Assembly (NCBI RefSeq): GCF_001911425.1
Contig: NZ_MPPL01000001.1
Span: 419,105 to 483,104, forward strand
Origin: Mucilaginibacter polytrichastri
GTDB taxonomy: Bacteria > Bacteroidota > Bacteroidia > Sphingobacteriales > Sphingobacteriaceae
DNA length: 64,000 nt
Direction: 5' to 3'
Below are positions 10,286-19,140 of the stretch, piece by piece. Position numbers and translations under genes: made by a program. The notes below the pieces were generated by a model. That model made no database searches, had not been told where the DNA came from, and saw nothing but the letters and a program-made list of their open reading frames with translations. The number at the start of each line of letters is the position of its first letter. Position 1 is the first letter of the stretch.

Positions 10286-12000
10286 GATAATATTTTTGTG
10301 TTATCAGCCGGAGCATCTTTAGTTTGCGCAATCTGCAAGGCAATAAAATCGCCCAGGCCCTGGTACTGCTCGTAGCGTTTGGCGTATAGTTTTTGGTTGG
10401 CCTCATTCGGCTCGTACGAGACATCAAAGCCCCGGCCCATGGCTGTCATGGCATCCTCAACCGTTGGGTATATACCGGCAACAACTGCCGCAAACATGGC
10501 TGCACCTAAAGCACAGGTATGCTCAAACTCATGGATGCGGATAGGCATGCCCAAAACATCGGCCATGGTTTGCATCACAAATGGTGATTTTTTTGCCACA
10601 CCACCAATACCGATGATCCCCTTAACCGGAATGCCTTCTTGTATAAAGCGGTCTACAATGCTTTTGGCTCCAAAACAAGTGGCCTCTACCAATGCACGGA
10701 AAACCCTCGGCGCATCCGAACCTAAACTTAAACCGGTGATGGCACCTTTTAATAACTGGTTAGCGTCAGGCGTACGGCGTCCGTTAAACCAGTCGATGGC
10801 CAGTTCGTTCACATCATCCAAAGGCAGCAGGGCAGCTTGGCGGCTTAGCTCGGGGATGATCTGTGCGCTCAGTTCGGCCTTCAATGCTTCGGCTATTTCG
10901 GTATTAATTACTTTCGAGCTGTCCAGCAGGTTGTTTAACGGCCATGATATGATGTTTTTAAACCAGGCATAGGTATCGCCAAAGGCCGATTGCCCTGCTT
11001 CCAGCCCAACCATGCCGGGTATAACAGATCCGTTAACCTGCCCGCAGATACCCTTAACCAGTTTGCCTTGAATGTCGGTAGTTGGGGCAACCAAAATATC
11101 GCAGGTGGAGGTACCCATTACCTTACTCAGGTGGTAGGGTTCAATTTGGCCGCCAACGGCACCCATATGGGCATCGAATGCGCCTACGCCAATTTTTACA
11201 TCTTCGGGCAAGCCTAAACGCTGTGCCCATGCCGCGCTGATAGTACCCGCAGCTACATCAGCAGTGTAAGTGTCTTTAAATAATTTCTCGGTAAACCCTT
11301 TTAAAAGCGGGTCGAGTGAGGAGAAGAAATCGTCGGGCGGTAAGCCGTCAAATTCTTCGGCCCAAAGGGCTTTATGGCCGGCTGCGCAACGGCTGCGCTT
11401 AATATCTCTGGCATCGGTGCCGCCGGTTAGCAGGAACGGTATCCAGTCGCAATGCTCTACCCAGGAGTGGGCTGCATTTCTAACCTGCTCATCTGCCCTT
11501 AATATGTGCAGCAGCTTGGCCCAAAACCATTCGGACGAGTAGATACCGCCTACATATTTCAGGTAATTGATATCAAACCTGGTAGCATGCTCATTGATCT
11601 CGGCTGCTTCTTTTACCGAAGTATGGTCTTTCCATAAAATGAACATGGCGTTCGGGTTATTCTCAAACTCCGGCAGTAAAGCCAGGGGCTGGCCGGTGCT
11701 GTCAACAGCTACAGGAGATGAACCGGTGGTATCAACAGAAATACCTTTAATGTTGCGTGCAATGTCATCGCCGCCTGCTTGTTTAATACAATCTTTAATG
11801 GTGATCTCCAGCCCCTCAATATAATCGAGCGGATGCTGGCGAAACTGGTTGAGTGCAGGTTTACAGAATAAACCCTTTTGCCAACGGGCATAATAATATA
11901 CAGATGAAGCAAGCTCCCGGCCATTTAAGGCGTCAATAATCACGGAGCGAACAGAGTCTGACCCATAGTCGACCCCAATCACAAATTGGTTAATACTCAT
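10282..12000 (-). CDS. araB: Ribulokinase
   Basis: Phosphorylates L-ribulose with ATP. The 572-residue FGGY-family protein begins VIGVDYGSDSVRSVIID (phosphate-binding loop). It has the WKDHTS and GGIYSSEWFWAK substrate-site blocks typical of ribulokinases, and a C-terminal IGIGGVAKKSPFVMQTMADVLG ATPase segment. It is the first gene of the catabolic operon and ends with a four-base overlap with araD. A palindrome close to its start may be the operator. Confidence 0.95.
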   Translation of the reverse strand: MSINQFVIGVDYGSDSVRSVIIDALNGRELASSVYYYARWQKGLFCKPALNQFRQHPLDYIEGLEITIKDCIKQAGGDDIARNIKGISVDTTGSSPVAVDSTGQPLALLPEFENNPNAMFILWKDHTSVKEAAEINEHATRFDINYLKYVGGIYSSEWFWAKLLHILRADEQVRNAAHSWVEHCDWIPFLLTGGTDARDIKRSRCAAGHKALWAEEFDGLPPDDFFSSLDPLLKGFTEKLFKDTYTADVAAGTISAAWAQRLGLPEDVKIGVGAFDAHMGAVGGQIEPYHLSKVMGTSTCDILVAPTTDIQGKLVKGICGQVNGSVIPGMVGLEAGQSAFGDTYAWFKNIISWPLNNLLDSSKVINTEIAEALKAELSAQIIPELSRQAALLPLDDVNELAIDWFNGRRTPDANQLLKGAITGLSLGSDAPRVFRALVEATCFGAKSIVDRFIQEGIPVKGIIGIGGVAKKSPFVMQTMADVLGMPIRIHEFEHTCALGAAMFAAVVAGIYPTVEDAMTAMGRGFDVSYEPNEANQKLYAKRYEQYQGLGDFIALQIAQTKDAPADNTKILS

Positions 12001-12015
12001 ATTGGTTTATAATAC

Positions 12016-12032
12016 GTGTTGAAATAACACTT
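12016..12032. promoter_or_regulatory. Candidate AraR operator ahead of araB
   Basis: The palindrome GTGTT-GAAAT-AACAC followed by TT lies 16 bp before the araB start. Read on the minus strand it is AAGTGTT plus its inverted half. The same AAGTGTT half-site recurs in the araR-galM gap, so a shared regulator site is inferred. Confidence 0.4.
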
Positions 12033-12103
12033 ATTTATTGAGAAATAAAAATTTATTTAAGAAAAACCTTAATCCTCAGTCTCAAAAACGCCGTAAAATG
12101 CTT

Positions 12104-12808
12104 TTATAATAGATTGCCCGGGTTAGGAATAAAATTCAGAAAAGCCTGAAAATTAGCGTAGTAGTGCTGCATGTTCAGCTGGTAGTAATAGGCCCCCCGT
12201 TTCGAGGCAGACTTGTCTTTATCGTCCAGCTTAATCAGTAAACCGGTGGCTAAAACCCGCTGGCGAAAGTTCCTTTTATCGATAGTGGTGTTGTAAACGC
12301 TCTCATAAAGGCTTTGTAACTGTGGTAAGGTAAATTTGGCCGGCAGCAACTCGAACAGGATAGGGTGGAGGGCTGCTTTATACCTGATCCGCTTTTTTGC
12401 CAGCTCAACCATATCCTGCTGATCGAAGATGAGTTTAGGCACGCGCTTTAGGGGGAACCATTCGGGATGGTAATCGCTGCTAAGCTGCTGCTCATATTTG
12501 TTAATATCGATTAGTGCAAAGTAAGTGACTGATATTGTGCGTTCTATTGGATCTCTTAAAGGGTTTCCAAAGGTGTGCAGTTGTTCCAGGTATACACCCT
12601 CGAGCCCGGTAAGCTGCTTTAAAATACGGTTCGAAGCCTGGTCCAGGCTCTCGGCAGGTTGCACAAAACCGCCCATTAAGCTCCACTTGTCTTTCTCCGG
12701 CTGGAAGCCTCTTTTAATTAATAAGATTTTTAATGTGTCTCCGTCGAACCCAAATATGATACAATCTACAGCTAATAATAGTCTTGTTTGTTTGGAATAT
12801 TTGATCAT
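12104..12808 (-). CDS. araR: Nudix-family arabinose regulator (AraR type)
   Basis: Residues about 8-140 form a Nudix fold, and residues about 145-234 a winged-helix domain (NrtR/AraR arrangement). The Nudix box is degenerate: after GGFVQPAES the catalytic REUxEE core reads NRILKQL, so hydrolase activity is unlikely. The family is known in Bacteroidetes as AraR, which senses L-arabinose and controls ara genes. ATG 12808 is preferred over TTG 12829. It lies directly upstream of araB in the same direction, and galM is divergent. A TAATTTTG -7 box lies at 12856-12863 on the minus strand. Confidence 0.87.
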   Translation of the reverse strand: MIKYSKQTRLLLAVDCIIFGFDGDTLKILLIKRGFQPEKDKWSLMGGFVQPAESLDQASNRILKQLTGLEGVYLEQLHTFGNPLRDPIERTISVTYFALIDINKYEQQLSSDYHPEWFPLKRVPKLIFDQQDMVELAKKRIRYKAALHPILFELLPAKFTLPQLQSLYESVYNTTIDKRNFRQRVLATGLLIKLDDKDKSASKRGAYYYQLNMQHYYANFQAFLNFIPNPGNLL

Positions 12809-12930
12809 GTTTGGTTTTAAGCGTAGCAAATCTGATTGCGAAGTGGTAAGGTAGGCAAAATTATTAAAATAAAAATAAGATTAAAATATTGTTAATAATG
12901 CGCTTCCAAGCCATATTTGTAGCTATTGTT

Positions 12931-12975
12931 AGTGTATCCTAAACACTTTAAAAAGTGATTTTTTTTAAGTGTTTA
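12931..12975. promoter_or_regulatory. Candidate AraR operator between araR and galM
   Basis: The 302 bp gap 12809-13110 holds an inverted repeat TAAACACTT (12940-12948) / AAGTGTTTA (12967-12975). A further AGTGT half-site at 12931 pairs with ACACT at 12943-12947. The half-site is shared with the palindrome ahead of araB. The rest of the gap is AT-rich, with a near -7 box TACCTTAG around 13003-13010 pointing to galM. Confidence 0.4.
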
Positions 12976-13012
12976 TTTCACGTTTATAAAAAAAGTATTA
13001 TACCTTAGTTTT

Positions 13013-13039
13013 TAATTACCACGCTTATAGTGGCAATTA
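13013..13039 (+). promoter_or_regulatory. Hairpin in the galM leader
   Basis: TAATTACCAC and GTGGCAATTA pair with one mismatch around a seven-base loop just after the presumed start of the galM transcript. Its right arm contains AGTGGCAATTAAA, which recurs at 14310-14322. It could be a protein-binding site or an RNA structure. Confidence 0.35.
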
Positions 13040-13110
13040 AACCAAAAATAAATCTAACCAACCAAAGCATTTACAGGTATAGGCCTAGTTGCCTGTACAC
13101 GATTTTAAGG

Positions 13111-14286
13111 ATGATGAGACTGACCAAAAATCACTTTTATATAACTGCCTGGGCACTTATATTTAACTACTCGTGTTCGCAATCTGCTGATAAGAAGGCC
13201 ACCATAGCTACGGATAGCTTGAGCACTGTAGCCACGGTGCCAGACTCTGCTGCTTTTAAAGCAACCATTGCCGGTAAACAGGTAGGCTTGTTTGTGCTTA
13301 AAAACAAGAACAATGTAACTGCGGCCATTACTAACTATGGCGGCAGGCTGGTGAGCTTGCTAGTGCCCGATAATAAAGGGAAACTTACCGATGTAATATT
13401 AGGCTATGATAGCCTTAAAAGCTATCAAAAGCCTCGGGAACCTTATTTTGGTGCTATTATAGGCCGTTACGGTAACCGCATAGCCAAAGGGAAGTTTAGT
13501 ATTGATGGTAAAGCATACCAGCTGGATATTAACGATGGTGTAAATACCCTGCATGGTGGTTTTAAAGGTTTTTATGCGCAGGTGTTTGATGCCAAACAGC
13601 TTAGTACAAATGAACTGGAATTGACCTATGTATCTAAAGACGGCGAGGGCGGTTATCCCGGTAACCTGTCGGTTAAGGTTCACTATATCTTAACTGATGA
13701 TAATGCACTTAAAATAACTTACGAGGCCACAACAGACAAGCCAACTGTTTTAAATTTAACCAATCACGCTTATTTTAATTTAAATGGTGCAGGCAGTAAA
13801 ACCATTACGGATAACCAACTGCAAATTAATGCAGACCGGTTTACCCCGGTTGATAATACACTGATCCCAACCGGTAAATTGCAACCAGTTAAAGGTACCC
13901 CGTTTGATTTTACGGCTTTTAAAACCATCGGTACAGATATTGGCCAAACTGATGATCAGTTAAAGAATGGCAAGGGCTATGACCACAACTTTGTATTGAA
14001 CAAACCGAGCCTTACCGCTGCTGTAGCAACCGTAAAGAGCCCGGTAACAGGTATTGTTATGGATGTTTATACAGATGAACCAGGCCTGCAATTTTATAGC
14101 GGTAACTTTTTAACCGGTGACAAGCACGACGGTAAGCATGGGGCTGCTTATGGCTACCGGTCGGCATTGTGTTTAGAAACACAGCATTTCCCCGATGCTC
14201 CAAACCAGCCATCGTTTGCCAGTACCTTATTAAAGCCCGGGCAAATTTATAAAACCACAACCATCTATAAATTTTCGGCCAAATAA
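13111..14286 (+). CDS. galM: Aldose 1-epimerase (mutarotase), lipoprotein
   Basis: Interconverts sugar anomers. The start at ATG 13111 (or the adjacent ATG 13114) gives a short hydrophobic leader with Cys22 in a weak lipobox (NYSC), so the enzyme is probably membrane-anchored in the envelope. The fold is complete: TNYGGRLVSL, GRYGNRIAKGKF, catalytic His in LTNHAYFNL and catalytic Glu in CLETQHFPDAPN. An in-frame GTG at 13030 would add 27 residues with no leader and is not favoured. Its place between araR and the arabinanase operon suggests it prepares arabinose anomers for uptake. Confidence 0.92.
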   Translation: MMRLTKNHFYITAWALIFNYSCSQSADKKATIATDSLSTVATVPDSAAFKATIAGKQVGLFVLKNKNNVTAAITNYGGRLVSLLVPDNKGKLTDVILGYDSLKSYQKPREPYFGAIIGRYGNRIAKGKFSIDGKAYQLDINDGVNTLHGGFKGFYAQVFDAKQLSTNELELTYVSKDGEGGYPGNLSVKVHYILTDDNALKITYEATTDKPTVLNLTNHAYFNLNGAGSKTITDNQLQINADRFTPVDNTLIPTGKLQPVKGTPFDFTAFKTIGTDIGQTDDQLKNGKGYDHNFVLNKPSLTAAVATVKSPVTGIVMDVYTDEPGLQFYSGNFLTGDKHDGKHGAAYGYRSALCLETQHFPDAPNQPSFASTLLKPGQIYKTTTIYKFSAK

Positions 14287-14309
14287 AAAAGTCTTATCAG
14301 GTAAACAAG

Positions 14310-14322
14310 AGTGGCAATTAAA
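14310..14322 (+). promoter_or_regulatory. Thirteen-base element shared with the galM leader
   Basis: AGTGGCAATTAAA occurs here and at 13029-13041, upstream of the two plus-strand arabinose transcription units. It is preceded by CTTATCA-GGTAAACAAGAGTG, which resembles the leader element at 24.46 kb. It may be a regulator site or part of a leader RNA. Confidence 0.3.
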
Positions 14323-14421
14323 AACACCCAAACAATAGTACGAACTGAACCTAATATTGCGGCAATGGGTGAGAGCGTTGCCGGGTTACAAATTAGTTGA
14401 GTTATATTTAGTTGATTAACT

Positions 14422-14458
14422 AACCGGCGCTTTTAAGCGCCGGTTTTTACAAAACCGG
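14422..14458 (+). terminator. Terminator with an overlapping alternative hairpin
   Basis: AACCGGCGCTT / AAGCGCCGGTT (14422-14445) is followed by a T run (14444-14448), a standard intrinsic terminator. Bases CCGGTTTT (14440-14447) can instead pair with AAAACCGG (14451-14458), which would break the terminator stem. It lies only 12 bp before the GH51 start, so it may end the galM transcript or attenuate the GH51 operon. Confidence 0.75.
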
Positions 14459-14470
14459 TTACACATTAAC

Positions 14471-16009
14471 ATGAAAGCAAAATTACTTTCCCTTTCCTTG
14501 GTGCTATGCTGCGGGCTGGCCTCAGTTTCGCAAGCGCAAACTACCATCACAGTTGCGGCTGGCAATAACCCAGCAGATCCGGTGATTAACAAATACATTT
14601 ATAGCCACTTTGCCGAGCATTTGGGCCGTGGTATTTACGGTGGCTTTTATGTGGGCGATACCTCTAAGATCCCGAATACCAATGGGGTAAGAAATGATGT
14701 GATTGCCGCGCTGAAGAAAATGAAGATCCCTTCGCTTAGATGGCCGGGCGGTTGCTTTGCTGATACTTACCACTGGAAAGACGGCATTGGCCCTAAAGAT
14801 AAAAGGCCGGCAATTGTTAATAAATGGTGGGGAAATGCCATAGAAGATAACAGCTTTGGCACGCATGATTTTTTAAACATGTGCGAACTACTGGGTGCCG
14901 ACCCTTATATGGCCGGTAACGTAGGCAGTGGCTCGGTACAGGAACTGGCAGATTGGGTACAGTATACCACATCTGATAATAAAAACCCGATGTCGGACTT
15001 GCGCCGTGCCAATGGCCGTGAAAAACCCTGGAATGTAAAGTTTTGGGGCGTAGGCAACGAAGCCTGGGGCTGTGGCGGTAATATGACACCCGAATACTAT
15101 GTAAACGAATTTAGAAAATACTCCACCTTTATGGGCAACGGAAATATTTTCCGGGTGGCCTCGGGTGCTAACGTAGCCGATTATCACTGGACAGAAACCC
15201 TGATGAAGGGCATCCCTAAAGGTTTGATAGAAGGTATTGCACTGCACAGCTACTCATTTGTAGAATGGGATAAAAAAGGCCCGGCCACGGGTTTCAGCGA
15301 AGAGCAATATTTCAGGACGATGAAAAGCGCTTTGTTTATGGATTCGCTGATCATCAACCACTCTAAAATAATGGATAAGTATGATCCGAATAAAAAGATA
15401 GCCCTCGTTGTTGACGAGTGGGGTGGATGGTACGATGTAGAACCGAATACCAACCCAGGCTTTTTGTTTCAGCAAAACAGTATGCGCGATGCCATGATAG
15501 CAGGCGCAACACTCAATATATTTAACAACCACGCAGATAGGGTACGTATGGCTAACCTGGCGCAATGTATCAATGTGCTGCAATCTGTTATACTTACAGA
15601 TAAGGACAAAATGATATTAACGCCTACTTACCACGTAATGGAAATGTACAACGTACATCAGGATGCCACCCTGCTGCCATTAACTATTAAAAGCGATGAC
15701 TATACTTTCGGCACGGGTAAATTACCGGCCATATCGGCTTCGGCATCGAGGGATAAAAATGGGGTGATCCATATTAGTCTGGTTAATATCGACCCTAATC
15801 ATGTACAAAAACTGGCTCTTAACCTTAGTGGCGAGAAATTTAAAGGCGTAACCGGCCGTGTACTGGCATCGGCCAAAGTGGGCGATTATAACTCTTTCGC
15901 GCAGCCCGAAAAAGTAAAACCGGAAGTGTTTAAAGGCGCATCTGTAAAAGGAGAGGTGATTAATATCAGCATGCCTACAGCATCTGTAGTGGTGCTTACT
16001 TTAAACTAA
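14471..16009 (+). CDS. GH51 alpha-L-arabinofuranosidase (secreted)
   Basis: Removes L-arabinofuranosyl residues from arabinan or arabinoxylan. Residues 1-22 are a signal peptide (SVSQAQ). The barrel begins YSHFAEHLGRGIYGG and carries LRWPGGCFADTYHW. The acid/base is Glu197 in GVGNEAWG and the nucleophile Glu316 in VVDEWGGW; a C-terminal beta-sandwich follows from about residue 390. At 512 residues it has typical GH51 length. It is first in a GH51-GH51-GH43 operon (gaps 16 and 27 bp), behind a terminator-like hairpin. Confidence 0.95.
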   Translation: MKAKLLSLSLVLCCGLASVSQAQTTITVAAGNNPADPVINKYIYSHFAEHLGRGIYGGFYVGDTSKIPNTNGVRNDVIAALKKMKIPSLRWPGGCFADTYHWKDGIGPKDKRPAIVNKWWGNAIEDNSFGTHDFLNMCELLGADPYMAGNVGSGSVQELADWVQYTTSDNKNPMSDLRRANGREKPWNVKFWGVGNEAWGCGGNMTPEYYVNEFRKYSTFMGNGNIFRVASGANVADYHWTETLMKGIPKGLIEGIALHSYSFVEWDKKGPATGFSEEQYFRTMKSALFMDSLIINHSKIMDKYDPNKKIALVVDEWGGWYDVEPNTNPGFLFQQNSMRDAMIAGATLNIFNNHADRVRMANLAQCINVLQSVILTDKDKMILTPTYHVMEMYNVHQDATLLPLTIKSDDYTFGTGKLPAISASASRDKNGVIHISLVNIDPNHVQKLALNLSGEKFKGVTGRVLASAKVGDYNSFAQPEKVKPEVFKGASVKGEVINISMPTASVVVLTLN

Positions 16010-16025
16010 GCGTGCAAACTACAGC

Positions 16026-18005
16026 ATGAAGATGAATAACAGGTTATTACTGCTTCTGGCTTTAGCAGGTAGTACAACAGCTTTTGGGCAGGTAAAGCAG
16101 GCCAAAACCAAGGTATATGTTATTAAGGCCGATAGTATCAAAGCGCATGTACAGCCTACCATGTACGGCATATTTTTTGAAGATATTAACATGGCCGCCG
16201 ATGGTGGCGTGTATGCCGAGCTGGTTAAAAACCGTTCGTTTGAGTTTGGCGATAATTTGATGGGCTGGACTGTGCATCAGCAAAATGTTGGTAAAGGCAC
16301 TGTTAAGGTAATTGACCGCACTACAGAACGCCCCGAGAATCCACACTTTATCACCCTTGATGTAACCGAAGGTACTTACGGTTTAACCAACGAAGGTTTC
16401 CGTGGTATGGGGATTAAGCAGGGCGAAAACTATAGCTTCTCGGTACTGGCGCGTCAGCATGCAAGTAGTAAGGTAAAGCTGCTGGTAGAGTTGGTTGATA
16501 CGAAAGGAACCGTAATCGGCCATGCGGAGCTAAACCCCGATGATACTAATTGGAAAAGATATAACGTAAAGTTTAAAGCGACTGCAACCGTGGAAAAGGC
16601 AAGCCTGAATGTGTGGGGCAAGCATACCGGATCGATTGATCTGGATATGATCTCGCTGTTTCCGGAGCATACCTGGCGAAACCGGCCGGGTGGTTTACGT
16701 GCCGATCTTGTACAGAAACTATATGATCTGAAACCCGGCTTTCTGCGTTTCCCCGGTGGTTGTATTGTGGAGGGGCGCGACCTCACTAACCGTTATCAGT
16801 GGAAGAAATCGATAGGTGATATAGACAAGCGCGAGAACATCATTAACAGGTGGAACACCGAGTTTAAGCACCGTTTAACTACCGATTATTATCAAACCTT
16901 TGGCCTTGGTTTTATGGAGTATTTTATGACTGCCGAGGATATTGGTGCCGATCCTTTACCTATTTTAAATTGCGGTATGGCCTGCCAGTTTAATACCGGC
17001 CAGCTGGTACCGATGGATCAGTTAGACCCATACCTGCAGGATGCGCTCGATCTGATCGAATTTGCCAATGGTTCAACCGATACCAAATGGGGTAAGTTGC
17101 GTGCCGACTTGGGCCACCCAAAACCTTTTAACTTAAAGCTGATGGGCGTTGGTAACGAGCAATGGGGCGAGCAGTATATTGAACGCTGGAAGGTGTTTGA
17201 GAAAGCCATTAAAAGTAAATACCCTTACATGAAACTGGTGTCGAGCGTTGGCCCCGATCCGGATGGTTCTAAGTTTGATTTCCTGAATGCTACACTGCGT
17301 GGCTTTCATGCCGATATATTGGACGAGCACTATTACCGTGCACCTAAATGGTTCTTAGATAACGTAAAACGTTACGATAATTATGACCGCAAAGGCCCTA
17401 AAATATTTGCAGGCGAATACGCTGCGCAAAGCGTAAACGGCGGCAGCCCCGATAATAAGAACAACTGGCAATGTGCCATGTCTGAAGCCGCATTTATGAC
17501 GGGCCTCGAGCGTAATGCCGATGTGGTGAACATGGCCTCGTACGCCCCGCTGTTTGCGCACGTGGAAGGCTGGCAATGGACACCCGATCTGATCTGGTTT
17601 GATAACCTGCGATCGTACGGCACACCTAATTATTATGTACAGCAGCAATACTCCGTTAATAAGGGAACCGATGTGGTGCCTATCACCCTGAATAATGAAA
17701 CCGTTACCGGTCAGGATGGAGCATTTGCATCTGCTGTGCTCGATGGCAGGACGCATGAACTGGTAATCAAATTTATAAACACCGCTAAAACTGCACACCA
17801 GGCCAGCTTTGTGGTTAAAGGCACAAAAGGGTTAAAGCCTGCCGGTACAGTTACCACTTTGCAAAGTGATAACCTGGATGCGATAAACTCGCTTACAGGT
17901 GATACCGTAAGCCCCAAAAAGCAAAGCATAGCGACAGCAAATAATACCATTAAGCTGAACCTGAAACCCTATTCTTTTAGTGTGATCCGGGTTAAATTAA
18001 ATTAG
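16026..18005 (+). CDS. GH51 alpha-L-arabinofuranosidase with N-terminal carbohydrate-binding-like region
   Basis: A second, more distant GH51 enzyme (659 residues). Signal peptide to about residue 20 (STTAFGQ). MYGIFFEDINMAADGGVYAELVKNRSFEF is the start of the split catalytic fold and is followed by a CBM4/9-like beta insertion (about 75-220). The barrel holds LRFPGGCIVEG. The acid/base is Glu378 in GVGNEQWGEQY and the nucleophile Glu464 in FAGEYAAQS. This subgroup often acts on branched arabinan or arabinoxylan. Two unlike GH51 enzymes in one operon suggest division of labour over different linkages. Confidence 0.94.
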   Translation: MKMNNRLLLLLALAGSTTAFGQVKQAKTKVYVIKADSIKAHVQPTMYGIFFEDINMAADGGVYAELVKNRSFEFGDNLMGWTVHQQNVGKGTVKVIDRTTERPENPHFITLDVTEGTYGLTNEGFRGMGIKQGENYSFSVLARQHASSKVKLLVELVDTKGTVIGHAELNPDDTNWKRYNVKFKATATVEKASLNVWGKHTGSIDLDMISLFPEHTWRNRPGGLRADLVQKLYDLKPGFLRFPGGCIVEGRDLTNRYQWKKSIGDIDKRENIINRWNTEFKHRLTTDYYQTFGLGFMEYFMTAEDIGADPLPILNCGMACQFNTGQLVPMDQLDPYLQDALDLIEFANGSTDTKWGKLRADLGHPKPFNLKLMGVGNEQWGEQYIERWKVFEKAIKSKYPYMKLVSSVGPDPDGSKFDFLNATLRGFHADILDEHYYRAPKWFLDNVKRYDNYDRKGPKIFAGEYAAQSVNGGSPDNKNNWQCAMSEAAFMTGLERNADVVNMASYAPLFAHVEGWQWTPDLIWFDNLRSYGTPNYYVQQQYSVNKGTDVVPITLNNETVTGQDGAFASAVLDGRTHELVIKFINTAKTAHQASFVVKGTKGLKPAGTVTTLQSDNLDAINSLTGDTVSPKKQSIATANNTIKLNLKPYSFSVIRVKLN

Positions 18006-18032
18006 GCTGAATACTCTTAAGGCAGATAGTAA

Positions 18033-19013
18033 ATGAGATTGAAAGGATTAATATTTACCTGTTTGGCTTTGTTGCTGGTTTCTGAAAGCTATGCAGCCGG
18101 TGCCGATACTGTGATTCATACTACAGGTAATCCGCTGTTTAAACATCAATTTACTGCAGACCCTGCGGCTATGGTTTATAAGGGTAAAGTGTACCTGTAT
18201 ACCGGGCACGATGAAGCGCCTGCCAAAAAAAGCGATTATGTGATGCACGACTGGCAATGCTTCTCCTCATCGGACATGGTGAACTGGACCGAGCATGCCG
18301 TGCCATTAAAGGTTGCCGATTTTAAATGGGCCAAAGCCGATGCCTGGGCATCGCAGGTAATTGAGCGCAATGGTAAATTTTACTGGTATGTAGCTGTAGA
18401 GCATGGCACCATCTCCGGTAAGGCTATTGGTGTGGCGGTGTCTGATAGCCCTACCGGCCCCTTTAAAGATGCCCGCGGAAGTGCCTTGGTTACCAACGAT
18501 ATGACCAAAGCCATTACCCACAGTTGGGATGATATAGACCCAACGGTGATGATAGATGATGACGGGCAGGCCTACTTGTTTTGGGGTAACGGCACCTGCT
18601 ATTATGCCAGGCTAAAAGCCAATATGACCGAACTTGACGGCCCTATCCAAACCATTAAGCTCCCTGATTATACCGAAGCACCGTGGATCCACAAGCGGAA
18701 TGGCTGGTATTATTTATCGTATGCTTCCGGGTTTCCGGAGAAGATCTCGTATGCCATGAGCCGCAGCATTAAGGGGCCCTGGATATATAAAGGCATCATT
18801 AACGAAATAGCCGGAAACTCCAATACCAACCACCAGGCCATTATTGATTTTAAGGGTAAATCGTATTTTATTTACCACAACGGCGCTTTAGAGCCGGATG
18901 CCGGGAGCTATCACCGTTCGGTATGTATAGATTACCTATATTACAATAAAGACGGTACGATAAAACGGGTTATCATGACTAGCGAAGGAGTGAAAAGCGC
19001 AATTAAAGATTAA
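18033..19013 (+). CDS. GH43 arabinanase/arabinofuranosidase-type glycosidase (secreted)
   Basis: A single five-bladed beta-propeller of GH43 with a signal peptide ending near SYAAG. The catalytic triad can be read: base Asp43 in FTADPA, pKa-modulating Asp169 in DDIDPT, and acid Glu215 in YTEAPW. The 326-residue length means there is no accessory domain. GH43 covers arabinofuranosidases, endo-arabinanases and beta-xylosidases; the operon favours an arabinan-active enzyme, but the exact specificity is open. Confidence 0.92.
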   Translation: MRLKGLIFTCLALLLVSESYAAGADTVIHTTGNPLFKHQFTADPAAMVYKGKVYLYTGHDEAPAKKSDYVMHDWQCFSSSDMVNWTEHAVPLKVADFKWAKADAWASQVIERNGKFYWYVAVEHGTISGKAIGVAVSDSPTGPFKDARGSALVTNDMTKAITHSWDDIDPTVMIDDDGQAYLFWGNGTCYYARLKANMTELDGPIQTIKLPDYTEAPWIHKRNGWYYLSYASGFPEKISYAMSRSIKGPWIYKGIINEIAGNSNTNHQAIIDFKGKSYFIYHNGALEPDAGSYHRSVCIDYLYYNKDGTIKRVIMTSEGVKSAIKD

Positions 19014-19140
19014 TACCGGATAAGGCTAATACATTTACTAGCTTTCAGATTAATGCTGAAGGCTTTCGTGATATTGGTTGATGCCTGTAACTATTATATG
19101 ACGGACGCTACTTACCGGTCTGTTTTTATAAATTAGGTTC

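Noticed and set aside
10379..10972. 197-codon plus-strand frame opposite araB
   Set aside because: Shadow frame; araB is a clear kinase on the other strand.
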